Below the pieces are notes generated by a model. It did no database searches. It was not told where the DNA came from and saw only the letters and a list, made by a program, of their open reading frames with translations. A DNA stretch of 64,000 bases from Xiphydria camelus (lineage: Eukaryota > Arthropoda > Insecta > Hymenoptera > Xiphydriidae), in the NCBI GenBank assembly GCA_963678675.1, contig OY783198.1, positions 26,646,684 to 26,710,683 on the forward strand. Reading direction: 5' to 3'. Shown piece by piece: positions 1-12,384 of the stretch; position 1 is the first letter of the stretch, and each line of letters begins with the position of its first letter. The position numbers were made by a program, and so were the translations under genes.

Positions 1-343
1 TGGAACGTATATTGCGGAGTGTCCGAGGATCTGTCTGTCTGACTTGTGTACAATGCGAGCTGTTTCTCCATTATCAATCATCGTTGATAGTAGAAATTAC
101 AGGGAGGTGAGGAATGTCAGATATGACGCATTACCTCCGACTCTCAGCGGCGAAACTAGTCTCGTCGGCGCGTGAAGCTTCCTCGACAAGCACGCCGGAG
201 GCGAAACTATTCCGAAACTGTTCCGATCCGTTTCAGAGACGTCGGTTACAAGGCACACGTCGGATGATGCTACGAATCAGTTGCATTTCCTCTGCGAAGG
301 ATTAGAGCGTATTTATAGCCAGCTCGGTTCTCGGCGTGTTTTG
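1..343. other. Unique sequence, no feature seen
   Basis: No repeat, RNA gene or credible coding exon is visible. The short open frames here lack protein-like composition. Confidence 0.5.
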
Positions 344-625
344 CCGAAAATCGAAATCTCCGGAATCCGATCGCTCGACGACCCTGTCTTGTGCATCTTT
401 TCGCGCCGATTACGAAAAGCGCGGCTATTAGGTCGATATCTCGAAGGAAATATAAGATATCGCAGATTGTATGTATGAAAAAATTATCTTTTTACAAAAA
501 ATCATCGCTATCTCGGTGTTCCGTCGACGTTTCCCCACAAAAAACCCATCATTTTCAAAACCAGCGCAAAAACAATGTATCGGATAGGGTAGCCGAGAGT
601 TCAATTGCAGAAATGTCGAAAAGCT
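344..625. repeat. Diverged foldback repeat, copy A (partner at 35244)
   Basis: The left half, from AAAATCGAAATCTC through the near-palindrome ATATCTCGAAGGAAATAT, matches 35244-35370 with scattered substitutions. In the partner copy the two ends are inverted repeats of each other, so this is probably an old inverted-repeat DNA transposon relic. I found no certain target duplication. The element carries no coding capacity. Confidence 0.6.
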
Positions 626-1134
626 GCCAATTCTAAGCGAATCATACGTCAGCGAGTTGAGCGTTCATTTGGTCTGTTGATTTGACCAAGAATCTAATTA
701 AAATCCACGTTGAGAAATTACCTACGTATTATTCAAAGAGTTTATTTCGAAGGTTACACCACAGCCCGAGTATAAATCTCTCTCAGGACTCGACGGAACG
801 ACCGAGCGACCACTTTGCCGCGGCAGCGAAATCGGCATTTGAAATTAGAGACATCCGTTGCTTTTACTTTCGATACGACACGCCGCCGCAGCTTCGCGAA
901 CTTTCAACCGCGGTCATCGAGCGAAAGATCGACCGATCTTCGCGAGGAGACGAGTCGACTTCCCTCGATGCTCGGAAGCACTTTACTCGATGAAGGAAAA
1001 GAACATCTCGCCGTCCGTCCTACGGATGATTATCAAATTGAAAGTCATCCGCCGGGATGACGAGCGGAGCGCGACTAATAATTGGTTCTCTCGTTAAAGG
1101 ATCGATCGATCGCCGCCACCCTGCCGTACAGTCG
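626..1134. other. Unique sequence, no feature seen
   Basis: Mixed-composition DNA. Overlapping short open frames between about 680 and 1100 occupy several frames at once and look like chance frames. Confidence 0.45.
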
Positions 1135-1173
1135 CTCTCTCTCTCTCTCTCTCCCTCTCTCCAGTCTCTCTCT
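1135..1173. repeat. (CT)n microsatellite
   Basis: A run of CT dinucleotides with two short interruptions. Confidence 0.9.
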
Positions 1174-3288
1174 TCGCAGAGATTATAAATCCCCCTTTAT
1201 TAATTCTCCCAGCGAGCTACCGTAAACCGCGCGTCCGCCGGAAAATATAGAAACGACCCCCGATGTGCATTTAACTACCGCGGCTATTTTACGCTCGGTC
1301 GATTAGCCGGCGCGCGACCGCCAACTTTCTACACGCTTCATTTAAATATCCAGCGCGAACTCGTCGGCTCGTTAACCGGAAGCGATTCCCTCGCCGCTAC
1401 TCCGTCTTCGACACCTAACGGTAGCCACGGTTTCGCCGATTTTCTCAGGCTTCTGCGGATGAGGATGATAGGCGCGCGCCTCGCTAAGCGCACGTACTTT
1501 CGTGTGTATTCGGTCTTCTCATAAAAAAGCAGTAATATTTTTTAATTCAATTTGTATTCTGGACAGATTGCAAATGTATATAGATGTTTAATATTACAGG
1601 AAAAAAAGAAAATATCCGAAAAAATAAATATTCTTAATAATAATAAATTAACAATGACTTGAGATCAAGTTGGAAACCCATTCTTATTTTCGCGATATCT
1701 CGAAAACCGTAGTGGCGCAAAACTGTTTCTTTGTGGCATAAGACTCCCAGTTAACAATTTCATGTTCTATAAAAATCGTAAGAACGTTTCCAGGGCAAAT
1801 TGTAGGCACGTTTGTTCTAAGAATATTTTCAAAACGTTCTTACAATACTTATATAGGGCTACATTAGCAGTTATCTTATAAATGCTCTATAAATTATGCT
1901 CTAAGAACGTTCTTGCAACAAATTTCAAAAGCAATTCAGTTTCTGAAGGCAAAATAGTCTCATGTACCACATTAAAATGCAACAATTCAGTGTTCTAGAT
2001 ACAACTGTAAAACATTAACAGAATATAAAACTCGTATTACTCTAAATTTATAAAACTACTATGCTAGCTGGACTGGCACAATACTTTCAGTAGTGTCCGG
2101 TTATATTTGCGGTGATCGGCGGTTTCCAACTTAATGGAGCTGATCCGAGAAACGATGGTCGGAATTCTGAATATCGGTCCTTACCACTCAGTATCATCGC
2201 GATCTATATACCTCGTTAATCTAGGGTCAATCTCGACATAACGCGGCCGGTGTATTTTGGCGAATCTAGGCTGCAAATGAGCTTGCAGTCCCGCACCTTT
2301 CCCGAAAAGGTTAATTACCGGACGAGTCGGAATGAACCGTCCGCCGCAGTACTTATCGTAAGCGTTATCGCTATCCGTCGAATACTAAATCAGCCTGTAA
2401 AGAGGAGAATGACGAATTCAATAGATGACCGATCGGGGAGACCTAATACCTAACTCATAAAACGATAAAGGATCAGTTCACCATTCGAGGTAGCTTGGCC
2501 TATCCGTAGGGTCATAAACGAGCATCCGGTACCTACTCTTAACCGTTAGGCCGGCCTCAGACATCCGGAATGTTTTTCTGAATTCAGAAACGGAATCTCT
2601 TTCTATCTAACGTATTTGTTATCTCGGATGGCGTGAATAACTGTCGAGTATCAACAATTGTACCACACTTGCCCTACGGGATATAATATAATGCTGTCTA
2701 AATTAGTCGAATTTGCAATGAAACAAATTTGTGAAGAAACCGAATTACAGGCGACACGGCGCTTCAGGATTCGTGATGTTTCTCACACGAGACTTTCTCG
2801 GCTCCTCGGTTAGGATGCGTTCGCAACTGCGCGCGAGAGAGCGTCGCATTCCCGATCCCGATCGTCGAACGGTCACCCGGCAAAAGTTCGCGCGTATACC
2901 TGCAGCGGTACGCGCGCGGTCGGGGATCGTTGATCCGAGCCGGTATACGACACATAACAAACAGGTTTCCTTTCGTGCTCGCCGCGCGCGGTGAGAGTAA
3001 GAGTAATCTTGCAGCTTTCGTTTCTTCTCTCGATTGGCCGCGCGGCGCGGTGATGTCATAAATATAACTCGATACCGTAACCTGAAATGCGTCCTCGGGA
3101 AAAAGGGTCAGGCGCGGTGTGTGTGGCCGACTCCGATACCGTGAGTTACGTTACGTCGAGCAACACGCGCGCGGCGAGGGCGGATCCGGGTGTACGATTA
3201 CGCGCGCGCGATGGATAGACACTCGTGCTCGTTGTTCGTTGTAGGGTGAGGTGACGGGGGAAGAAAATCGGCAGGAACGACGTGGAAA
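1174..3288. other. Unique DNA with an AT-rich interval at 1520-2110
   Basis: No gene is visible. The interval 1520-2110 is conspicuously AT-rich against CpG-rich flanks and holds a short inverted repeat around GTAAGAACGTTT (about 1777-1843), possibly a decayed transposon. From about 2750 the sequence becomes CpG-rich with overlapping chance open frames on both strands. Confidence 0.4.
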
Positions 3289-3808
3289 CCCAGGTGGAAA
3301 AGTTCCATATGATTCATATATATGTGGTTTTGGTCACATATTCGGATTTTATATATGATTTCTATAATAACCATATATAGACTGTGTATGAATTATACAA
3401 TCATTTAAATATCTGTAAATGGTCCTTGTATGGTTAATGTAGAAATCGTATGTAATCCATATATGACCAAAATCACATATGAATCGTATACGAAATACAG
3501 TAATCCCTCGTTATCCTCGGGGGTTATGTGCTTACAATATTCCGCGGATAACGAAATCGCGGATAACGAAACTAGAAGCCCATTTATAAAATACTTAGTG
3601 AATTAGTGAAAATTCGCCAATCTCGCTAATTCTAAGCACAGAAATTATAACGAAAATTAAATGAGTAACTTTTCGCTTGCTCTTTTCTGTGGGGAGGTGG
3701 AAATCATACGATAAAACGCGGGAATTCCAGATCGCGGATAACCGAAACCGCGAAAAGAGAATCCGCGGATAACGAGGGATTACTGTGTATAGAATTTTTC
3801 CGCCTGGG
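3289..3808. mobile_element. F1 MITE copy 1, interrupted by a pogo-like MITE
   Basis: Ends are CCCAGGTGGAAAAGTTC on the left and the inverted complement ending CGCCTGGG on the right, with AA on both sides as an apparent 2-bp target duplication. The interior is a degenerate array of ATATGG/CCATAT-like units with no coding capacity, typical of a non-autonomous foldback element. A second element at 3498-3785 sits inside it; removing that leaves about 232 bp. Confidence 0.85.
3498..3785. mobile_element. pogo/Tigger-like MITE nested in F1 copy 1
   Basis: TIR CAGTAATCCCTCGTTATC on the left and its inverted complement ending GAGGGATTACTG on the right. Internal subterminal repeats read CGCGGATAACGAAA. 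The CAG start and the CCTCGTTATCC core resemble pogo/Tigger TIRs. TA lies on the left flank but TG on the right, so the expected TA duplication is imperfect. At 288 bp with no open frame it is non-autonomous. Confidence 0.75.
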
Positions 3809-3904
3809 AAGGTGGAGGGACGATGACACGATTTCAATCAGTTAGAGAGGAGAGGGCGAGAAAGGGACGAGGAAAATGTGTGGACATTGAAATATATAAT
3901 ACAT

Positions 3905-4158
3905 CACCGAGAAGACAGTTCATTAATGGTTGATAAATATAATTTTAGATAATGCGAAATAAACATTTCGTTAGGATGATAAGATATATGTGAATCATTG
4001 AAATGTTTATTTTATCCAAATGATTGCCTCTGAGGATCTCTAATTGCGTCAAATAAATATTCCAATAGTTGACAAATATTTCTTCGATCCAATAAAACGT
4101 TTGTTTCGTCATATCTGAACAAACACCAATCAATTACAAATAAACCGTTTTCTCAGCG
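3905..4158. mobile_element. Tc1/mariner-type MITE (CACTGAGAAAA group), subfamily with 58166 and 40566
   Basis: TIR CACCGAGAAGACAG left and TTTTCTCAGCG right. The body matches the element at 58166-58427: both carry GATAAATAT-type segments, a central GCCTC..AGGATC stretch and a terminal CAAATAAACCG-like block. Length 254 bp, no coding capacity. Flanks read AT on both sides, perhaps a changed TA duplication. Confidence 0.75.
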
Positions 4159-5007
4159 ATGCAGCGATGAAAAGACGAACAGCCGGTGAATAATGATCGC
4201 AGGAAGAAGAAGTTCGAGAAGAAGACAAATTTATTTAGAGGCTAAAGCCGAGGGTTCTCCTTAAGAATCACTCGCCAGACGTAGATCCCACTTTATATAC
4301 ATACACACCCGACAGTCCCGCGCGCGCGTGCCGCTATTTATATCTCGACTCCCGGATAAACTATACAAAATGGACAAAAATGGCCCCCCCTCGCCCGATT
4401 TCCATTTTCAAAGAAATCCAAGGGAACCACCTCACCTGATGGTCAATCCTCACGTCTCTCTCTTCGTATCCAAACACTATACACATACTGCGCGCAATAT
4501 CCTCGAAACTCCGTATCATATTGGCTCCGTGCATAACCACTACAGTCTTATTCTTTGCGCTCGTGTATTGTAATATACATACATGCAGGGCTACGAAGTT
4601 CCGCTGGACGACACAGAGGGCACTGACAGACTTCACATATACTCGTACACATAATCAGGGGAGAAGAGTAGTATATTTTTCATGCACGGAGCCAATACGC
4701 TCCCATATACGATCTCGATTAGTCGCGCCTCGATTGAGAGCCGTCCGACGGCGATAAAGTCCGTGGCTGTGGGAGAGCCGTGATGATCGAGATACGCGAG
4801 ACTCCCGACTGATAATGACTTTAAGCGCGCCAATTAACGGGTCGATGGAATCGTCACGGCCGAAGACGAGCTTTCGTGGTGCCGCGCGGGCACCACTTTT
4901 ACGACCGGTCTGAAAAGTACACAGCGCGCCGTCGCGACGTCTCCAGGATATATTACCGCGAGTCTTTACCTTTATTCTCGCGGAGTGTTACTCGTCGATG
5001 GATACTG
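4159..5007. other. Unique sequence, no feature seen
   Basis: No repeat pair, RNA gene or convincing exon seen. Open frames on both strands overlap around 4330-4830 without protein-like character. Confidence 0.4.
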
Positions 5008-5040
5008 CCCGGGTGGAAAAGTTCTATATAATTTGAATAC

Positions 5041-5212
5041 GTTACGAAGAAAATAAAGGGGTTAAACATTTTTCTTGTTTATTAATTCAAACAAAAACAT
5101 TTGGACAAGACAAGTATAGGTACTAAATGCTTCACAAAGCTTTATATTATACAGAGGTTTTTGTTTGAACGAATAAACAAGAAAAATGTTTAACCTTTAT
5201 TTTCATCGTAAC
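5041..5212. mobile_element. Hairpin MITE nested in F1 copy 2
   Basis: A 172-bp foldback. The left arm contains TTAAACATTTTTCTTGTTTA and the right arm its inverted complement; ends read GTTACGAAGAAAATAAAGG and its complement finishing CATCGTAAC. Family unknown; no other copy in the window. Confidence 0.7.
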
Positions 5213-5279
5213 TCGTTTTCAGGACTTGATCCACTTCACTCCTGAACCCCCCATATGGCCCAAATGTGGATTTGGTCAT

Positions 5280-5668
5280 ATCGTCGCTTTGGTGGTGAAC
5301 AGTCGTAACCCACAAAAAGTGTGAAATTGAGTTAAGACTGTTAACAAACACTAAAAAGCATAAAGTTTGATTCTTACAAGTATTCTAACCCACAACCTTT
5401 TTAATGTCCTTATAACACAAAATTTGCTAAAGGACGTAACCCACATTTTATTGTAGTGAATAGACATAAGCAGCTTAGCACTTTTAGCAACTGAGTTTTT
5501 AAGCATAATCGTTAAATAAAAATATCAAAAAATTGTTTTGTTTTGTCTTCTGGTTACAGTTTTAGAGAAGAAAACATGCGAGTTTCTCGATGACGAACTT
5601 TCTTGAAAGCGCGCTAGCTCAAGTTCTTGTTTATGTGGGTTAGAACAGTTCACCACCGAAGCGACGAT
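5280..5668. mobile_element. TIR element nested in F1 copy 2
   Basis: TIRs ATCGTCGCTTTGGTGGTGAA and the inverted complement TTCACCACCGAAGCGACGAT, extending inward to AACCCACA / TGTGGGTT. Length 389 bp, AT-rich interior, no coding capacity. Superfamily not recognised. Confidence 0.75.
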
Positions 5669-5711
5669 ATATCAACCATATAAGGACTGTATTTGAATTT
5701 TTGAATTTTCG

Positions 5712-5955
5712 TACACAATCCACGTGTATAGTCCGTATATGGTTAATACAGAAATCGCATGTTTATCTATACCTATGCGACCAAATCCACATATGAATCA
5801 TGTACAAAATGTATAGAACTTTTGCCGCCTGGGTGCCCTCCCTTTTCATCCCACGTATATGGTCAACATCGAAATCATATGTAATCCATATGTGACCAAA
5901 TCCACATACGAATCATCCTATGCAAAATACAATATATAGAACTTTTCCGCCTGGG
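5712..5955. repeat. Two-unit tandem duplication (122 bp) of the F1 right end plus flank
   Basis: The F1 right end and adjoining single-copy sequence (CGCCTGGGTGCCCTCC) occur at 5826 and again at 5948, an offset of 122 bp. The F1-derived part upstream is repeated too. The duplication therefore happened after insertion, because it carries host flank as well as transposon. Confidence 0.8.
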
Positions 5956-5970
5956 TGCCCTCCATTTTCA

Positions 5971-5984
5971 CCCCCCCCCCCCCC
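5971..5984. repeat. C14 homopolymer
   Basis: Fourteen consecutive C, followed by CCCTCC-type sequence. Confidence 0.95.
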
Positions 5985-7569
5985 TCCCTCCTTCGCCCGT
6001 CTACCGACAATCTGCCGGGACTGTACGCCGCGTGTATAACGGTCTTGACAAATTAACTTCTTTACAACATTAACGCCGAAAACACGTCTTCCCGCCGCCC
6101 CGCGGGGTACGACGGTAACGAAGTATGTACCTAATATCATTCCGTGTCGTGCGCGAACCCAGGAGACACTTTTCGCATTACCTTCCAGTCCAATTACGTG
6201 TACGCGACGCGCTCCGCATGCGCAGCAGCTAGCGGCGCTCGCGCGCGCGCTCGCCTTGCGATTCGAGTGTCACGGGAGAAATCTTTCGGGCGGCCGCCGA
6301 TTATCCGGTTGTCGAGGGGAGGGAGAACTCGACCCGCAGGCGTCGTCCCCTCCCCCGGAGAGGGTTGATTTTCAATTCGCGGCCCGGTCGAGTTATGTTA
6401 AGCCGCGTACCCGGTATTCATAACGACGCGGAGTAATCAATCAATCGGGGCGAGAGTGCATGGACGATGAAAAGAGTGCCGCCGCGCGAGTGATTAAGCG
6501 TTAATCGATGCGCGGCGGCAATCGCCAAAAAGACGGGGAGAGTGGAGGGGGGGCGTTAAGAATGCGTTATAGAGGGAGGGTTAATCCGCGAGTTAACTTC
6601 CGGATCGACGGGCTCGATCGGGCCGAACGGGTTGATAAGAGGGAGGACCGTCGAGCAGCCTCCCATTCTCCGATCGTTCTTCGCCGCGACGCCGAACGAC
6701 GGGTCTCCTCCCGCTCTTGCGCGGTTCCAAGGAATCGGGCGAGGGGAGAGAGCGAGAGAGGATCGAGGGTGAGCGACGGGGCAATTTCTGCGGCGCTCTT
6801 CCACCGTGAATTCTGTATAGCGGCGCGGAAGGGGCGCCTTAAACTTTCGCGCGGAGAAAAGAAACCGCGACGGTGTGGGCCGCGGTCGCGGTATGATTAA
6901 GAAAACGTCGCGTCGAATGATTTAACGCGAATTTATGTCGAGCTTCCTCCGACGCCGGTCGTCTCCGCGCTCCGAATTTCGAGACTCGACGATGTGGCGT
7001 ATCGGGCGGAGGTTTTCGAGTGTCAGGTGCGCGAGGGGAGTTTTTCTCTTTTTTTTTTTCGATTTATAAATTACGTCCGAGTTGCTGCTCGCTCGTCACG
7101 TACGTGGCTTATCGTCGGCACGCTTGTATGTGTGTGTGTATGTAGCTATAGCCGGTGCAAAAGTTACGCGTGTTGCTCGAGTTCGATATACACAGGTGGG
7201 TTGTGCGGCTACTCTTACGCGAGCCGAGAGTGGAACTAGACTCCGCCTCGGCTGGCTTAACTTCATAATTTCCTTGCCGGAAGCGCGGTCGCTGCGACGG
7301 GCGGCTATACGTAAGAGGCCGGAAGTTGGACGGAAACAAAAATCGGTCACACGCGCACGTATAGGTGCTTGTACGTTCGGAAACCGCGCGAGTGAAAGAC
7401 TCCGCCTTCTTCGTTTTAAAATTATTTATTAGCTCATTGCTTCCTGTACGAACTCCGTCATAGAACGTTCAATTTATGTACGTATCCGTTTAATCGCGAG
7501 TCGAAAATCATACGAAAACATAGATCCGTGGCGTCCGCAGTGACGGAGCTCTAATTCAGAAAATTTTAC
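5985..7569. other. CpG-rich DNA, no gene recognised
   Basis: Very rich in CG dinucleotides and CGCG runs. Overlapping open frames on both strands (for example about 6508-6900 plus and 6556-6804 minus) are arginine-rich and look like by-products of composition. A CpG-rich promoter is possible but no core promoter could be tied to a gene. Confidence 0.35.
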
Positions 7570-7816
7570 ACAGAGAGAAAAAGTTTGCTGTATCTACTAA
7601 AAATTACTGGCGATGTTGAAACTGATTATCGTTATTTATTTACAGAAATTAATTTTTTTTTTTCACGAATATTAAATATTTCTCTCTCGCAATCGCGTAC
7701 AGCTGTTCCACACGATTGTAAAGAAGAGATATTTGGGACTCTTATATAATTGATTTATACCAACAAATTTAATCTCGATATAAATAACTACGTCCGACTA
7801 ATTTTTTTTCTCTCTG
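7570..7816. mobile_element. Tc1/mariner-type MITE
   Basis: TIR CACAGAGAGAAAAAG left and TTTTTTTTCTCTCTG right, flanked by TA on both sides as expected for a Tc1/mariner target duplication. 247 bp, AT-rich, non-coding. Related by TIR style, but not clearly by body, to the CACTGAGAAAA elements. Confidence 0.7.
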
Positions 7817-8484
7817 TACGTACTCTTGAAAAATTACAAAACCCTGTCGCAGTTCCCATTGCAATTCGTTATCTAATCCGTAAATCGTGCGTTTCAAAAA
7901 AAAAAACTTTGCGAACGCTCGAAATAGACACACCGCTGCAGCTTCGACGGTAAGCACGCACGGAGCGCGAGCAGCGCGGATAGATATTCCACGCACGACC
8001 CGCCGGAGAACACGATTCCGCTCCGGCCCGCGCGCGCGGTCGCCGTACGACCCGCAACGGTAATCGTCCAACCGCGGCCTTCGTCCTTGGGTCGAGCTCC
8101 TGGACCGAGTCACATAAGAAGTTACGGCCACCCTTATGCAGCTACGATTTATCTAATTTAATTAGAGCCGGAACGTCAGGAAATACGTGTCGACCCGCGG
8201 AGACGCGGATGCCCATGCCCCGCGCACCGCGGCGGTATCTGGGCCACGTGAAACGGGTTATGGAAAAACCTACCCGCGGCCGGGATGCTTTTCTTTCGGA
8301 AGAGGACGACGGCTCGAACTGGTTTTTCGATATGTCGCGAGAAGTTCTGACGTTTAACGAATTCGTGGACAATGGCGTGCGAAGACGGTGGCTGGAGGAG
8401 TCGCTCGACCAAACCGGACCGGACGCTACAGCGACGACTCTTCGGCGAACCGAGATGAGCGAGACGCGCGGGATATAGATGAGG
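7817..8484. other. CpG-rich DNA, no gene recognised
   Basis: Contains a plus-strand open frame at 8209-8478 with fairly protein-like composition (EEDDGSNWFFDMSREVL region), but two minus-strand frames are open over the same bases, so it is not called as a gene. Confidence 0.35.
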
Positions 8485-8740
8485 CAGTGAGGCAAAAAAA
8501 AATTGGTCAATTTAACGAAATTCTTGGAGACTGTCACCGAACTTTTCGGTGCAATAATAATATGGATCCTTCATGTGTTTGGTTAAAGTGACCACTTTTT
8601 GGTTCGAATAACTAAACATCTGGTTGGGACAACGAAATATTTGGTTCGACTGACCAGTATTTCAGTCCGGATAACTAAGCGCATTTACCTGGATGCGTTT
8701 TGTCACTTTAACTTAATTAGTTTTCTCGGTATAGTGGCGA
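8485..8740. mobile_element. Tc1/mariner-type MITE, 21-bp-repeat subfamily copy 1
   Basis: Same family as 12385, 45695 and 50575. TIR region reads CAGTGAGG..AATTGGTCAA on the left and ends TTTTCTCGGTA on the right. The interior holds reiterated GGTT(C/G)GAATAACTAAA units. This is the most diverged copy. Confidence 0.7.
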
Positions 8741-11700
8741 GACGAGTCGGCTCGCAACGGCGGAGCGATAAAACTGGAAGTGTTACACGAAAGTTGCGTC
8801 ATTCTTCGAGGGACATTTTATTCTTCGCCCTCCAGCCTCATTCGAGCGTCATTCGAGTGCCGCGCCAGTGAATGACGCGCTGAGGAAAAAATGTATTCGA
8901 GTCAATTAAACGTGTTCTCGAATTGCAGTCCTGAGAGCGCATTTACACGATTAGAACGAATGTCAAGAGTGGACGTATATAAATATCACACATTGATTTA
9001 ATTAAATATATATTACTCGAATCACACAAATCAAAATTTAATCTGATCCAGAAGCACGTTTATTTCGATCGAGCAACTTTTTTTTCCCAGCGTACGATCG
9101 ACGACGCGCGCTTCTCTCGATACGGGCGACCGCGGTAGCGCGCCTACGAGCGCGTGCCGATATCGAAGCCCACGCGCACGCGCGCGCGCATCTCCTGCGT
9201 TGGAATAAACAAAAACTGGAGGTACCCGAACGGCGGGCACTGACACCATCTCGTAGCCAGGCCCTCGACAAGATTAAGTACCGCGTTCGTTGATATACGA
9301 TGGGGCACCGTATAAGGGGCACAATAATATGAAGTTAGGCTATAATATCGTCCGGAGCCACTCGGGAGAGGAGAGACGCGGCGCGCGGCTTCTCATGGCC
9401 GTGGAGGTCTACTTCGTGGAAGTCTCACACGACTCTGCGGCAGCGACGCCGCGTCCTCTTTCTCTCTCTTTCCCGCCGCTCGAGAACCTCCGGTCCCCCC
9501 CCCCCCCCCGCCCGCCACCGTCGCCCTCCCGCGCTCGCTGCATCTCGCCTCTCCTTCTCCTCTGCAGTCTCCCCCGCACCATTACACCCAGCGAGCTACA
9601 TTCCATTCACCCGGGACCCCGGAGATGCGGACCAGCTTGCAGCATCCTGCGTGCTGCCTCGAATAAAGCTCTCGCTGACCGAACTGGTCGTCGCGCCGGG
9701 AGGGATCCTCCTCCTCCTCTTCCTCCTCCCCCTCCTTCTGCGCGTTTCATTTTCCCCATCGGGAATCATCGGTTTCGGAAGACGGGGCTCGGCTCGCGCG
9801 CCGAGGGAATTTATCGGCTCGGAACGCGCCGGGCGATACGATTCGTGCGCTGCGGGTTCTTCTTATTCTGCGGATCGGGCCGCGTCGTTTTATACGTACA
9901 CATCCGACGCGCAGTAGTCGGAGCGACTTCGCGTAACCGCGGCGCGCTTTGAGCCGAAGAAACGTATCGTCGGTCGGTCGTTACGGGTTATCTCGGGGGC
10001 GAAGATATTACGGCGCACTCCTCGAGATAATTTGAACGTTTTTTCCGCGCGTTGTCGTATATTATTATATTATTGCTTTTTGAGAAATTCGAGCTTTTCG
10101 TTGTGGGATTGAAGCGGGGTACAGGTGCCCCGGTTGAAGAGCAACTCCAGAATCGAGTGTCTCGAAGACCGCTCGTAGGTGTCGAAAACAAAATTTGGAA
10201 GAGAAATGTTTATCTGTATTTTTACCGTAAAAAAGCTACTCTTCATTTTTTACATATCAAAGTTAAACCGGAGCGTCTTATTCGACTTTTGTCCTATACG
10301 ATGATAACGGGTGCTTTTTGGAAGAGACCGAGTCATTCGAAGTGGTTTTTCCAGTGGTCTTATATAAAAATAGCGATGAGAGAGAAATACAAACGAGAAG
10401 TGGCATCGATCAAGAGTTTAGATCTAATCCGAGAATAATCCACCAAGTTACCCCGCGATCCCGGTTAGCCATCCCATTGGAAGCGATATTTCACGAGTTT
10501 GACCCGTTAAACGTACGTGCGAGGACTTCGATTCCGCGAGAGACCGAGATACGTATACCCCGGGACGTGATAACAGACCGTGCACGTTCGCCGCGGACGC
10601 GCATCCGCCTCCGACGTTTCTCGCGGCGAGGCTGCAACCGCTGCGCGTCGCGTAGCGCGTATCCGTGCTAGATGTACGGAGCCGGATGGCCGCGCATATG
10701 CGATACGGTGCCACGTTCGCGAAAGGAGGAGGCAAGTGGAAGAGAATCTCGAGCGAGTTCGTTTCAACGGAATTCAATCCGACCGCGCGTCGTCGTCGTT
10801 GAAATGACGTCAAGCGTTTCGCGCGGGAATCCACCGACGGAGAACCCGTTTCGGAGACTCCAAACGCGACATTCCCTCCCCTCGCGCGCGTTCCCCCTCA
10901 TCCATGTATTCGTTCGTCGCGCGGCGAACGAACCTTATCGACTCAGCCTTTGTACTCCGCGGCGAACAACTTTGAAGAAACCCCGTCGAACAGGTAGGCG
11001 CCGAACGTTTGTCCTCTCGTTTGTCCTCGCGTCCCGGGGAATCTCCATTGACCGATCCGCCGCCGCGCGGGGATTCACGTGAGATCCACGTTTTTCTTCG
11101 CCGCGTCTCTCGTTCGCTGAGCTGCGCGCGGCGCGATTTCAGTGCCTCGCGAGCGAAGTGTGGTGCGGCGAGGAAGGGGGGGGGAGGGAAGGGCTCGCCC
11201 CACTCTATACTTCGGCCGCGCGGTGCAACGCGCCTCGCGAGAGAGAATGAGACCGTGGATCGCGCGCGGGCCCGGCCAGACAATAGAGACCGTTAGATGC
11301 GGGTTAGGAGGGGCCCTCCGCCGGAATCCTTCGGCGGAGGAACGGAGATGAAGAACGTCCGACGCGACGAGGGTTGAGGAGCCAGAGTCTTCGAGGAGGG
11401 AGCGAGCGAGAGAGAGAAAACTGGTCGTGCGGGTCTCTCGAAGAGGGAAGGAACGGGAAGGAATGGGAAAGAATGCGCGCGCGCGGGGCTCTGATGATCA
11501 CGGCGCGCCGCGCGCTCGGGTCGACTCGTATTTCTCTCGTTTCTTCTGCTCGCGGGAGGCACGAGGAGAGGAGGAGGAGCAAGAAACGCCCGGAAAGAAT
11601 CCCGAGAGGCTCTCGGAGAGACGATGACGATCGTTCTCGCTCTTTCTGGAGAAGAGCCGAAGCGCGCGCGCTGCCGCGTCTATCGCGTTCGCTCTGTCGG

Positions 11701-12384
11701 GGGAGATGAGATAGATCCGTTCCGGATCTCGATCGAGTTTGCCGAACGTTCGCGCGCTGGTAAATCCCTCGCCGGAGACTTTGGTTTTTTACCGATCGGA
11801 CTCGTCTTCTCTCTTTCGCGATTTTCTCGTCGCCGATGGGATCCCATTGCCGCGAGGAGGACCGGTGAGGGGTCTCTTTCTTTCGTCTTCTCTCTTGAGA
11901 TGAGGAGGAGGAGGAGACATTCCGAGAGGCTTTGAAAGAGCGGGATGACGGTACGACGACCGTTTAGACTTGGAATGCGCTTAGACGCGTCCGGATAACC
12001 TGGCCGGGGCGCTGCTGTCAACCGGCCTCGTTTATCCGGGTACCTAGATGCTCGAACTGGAAGACACGGTGAAGTGTTATTTAGGGTAGCGGGCGAGGTG
12101 ATGGGTTCGTTTTACCATAAAACTTCTGGTAATATTTCCGCGAAAGGTGCACCTAGCGTTAATGATTCCGATCGAACCGTTTTGGGTGACGATACTTCGA
12201 TCGAGTCAACCGCGGTTTAAGAATTCCAGCGAATCTCAGTGTTTCGCCGCGAAGGCTCAATTTTACTGGTGCTTCATGGCAAAACAAGAAGATCCGCTCG
12301 TACCGTTTAACTACGGTCGACTCAATTCAAGTACCGTCAGCCAAAGCAGGTTGATCAAAATCGTTGGTACGCTAGATGTACCTA
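8741..12384. other. CpG-rich DNA, no gene recognised
   Basis: About 3.6 kb dominated by CG-rich sequence, with a C15 run at 9495-9509, a pyrimidine-rich patch near 9700-9740 and purine-rich stretches near 11160-11600. Open frames up to 220 codons (9290-9952 plus) are proline/arginine/serine-rich and overlap other open frames; none is recognisable. Confidence 0.35.
9495..9509. repeat. C15 homopolymer
   Basis: Fifteen consecutive C followed by GCCCGCC. Confidence 0.95.

Larger units (their letters stand above)
5008..5833. mobile_element. F1 MITE copy 2, carrying two nested elements
   Basis: Left end CCCGGGTGGAAAAGTTCTAT, right end the inverted complement ending CCGCCTGGG, flanked by TG on both sides. 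The body carries F1 hallmarks such as ATATGGTTAATACAGAAATC. Two unrelated foldback elements (5041-5212 and 5280-5668) interrupt it; removing them leaves about 265 bp, the usual F1 size. Confidence 0.85.

Noticed and set aside
3289..5833. Possibility that the CCATAT/ATATGG arrays are a CRISPR or satellite
   Set aside because: Repeats are degenerate, mirror-symmetric and bounded by TIRs and target duplications, so they are MITE interiors.
8209..8478. Plus-strand frame with fairly natural composition (EEDDGSNWFF region)
   Set aside because: Two minus-strand frames are open over the same bases, no family recognised, and it ends at the edge of a MITE.
8600..8620. GGTTCGAAT, resembling a tRNA B-box
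   Set aside because: No cloverleaf or A-box around it; it is part of a MITE repeat.
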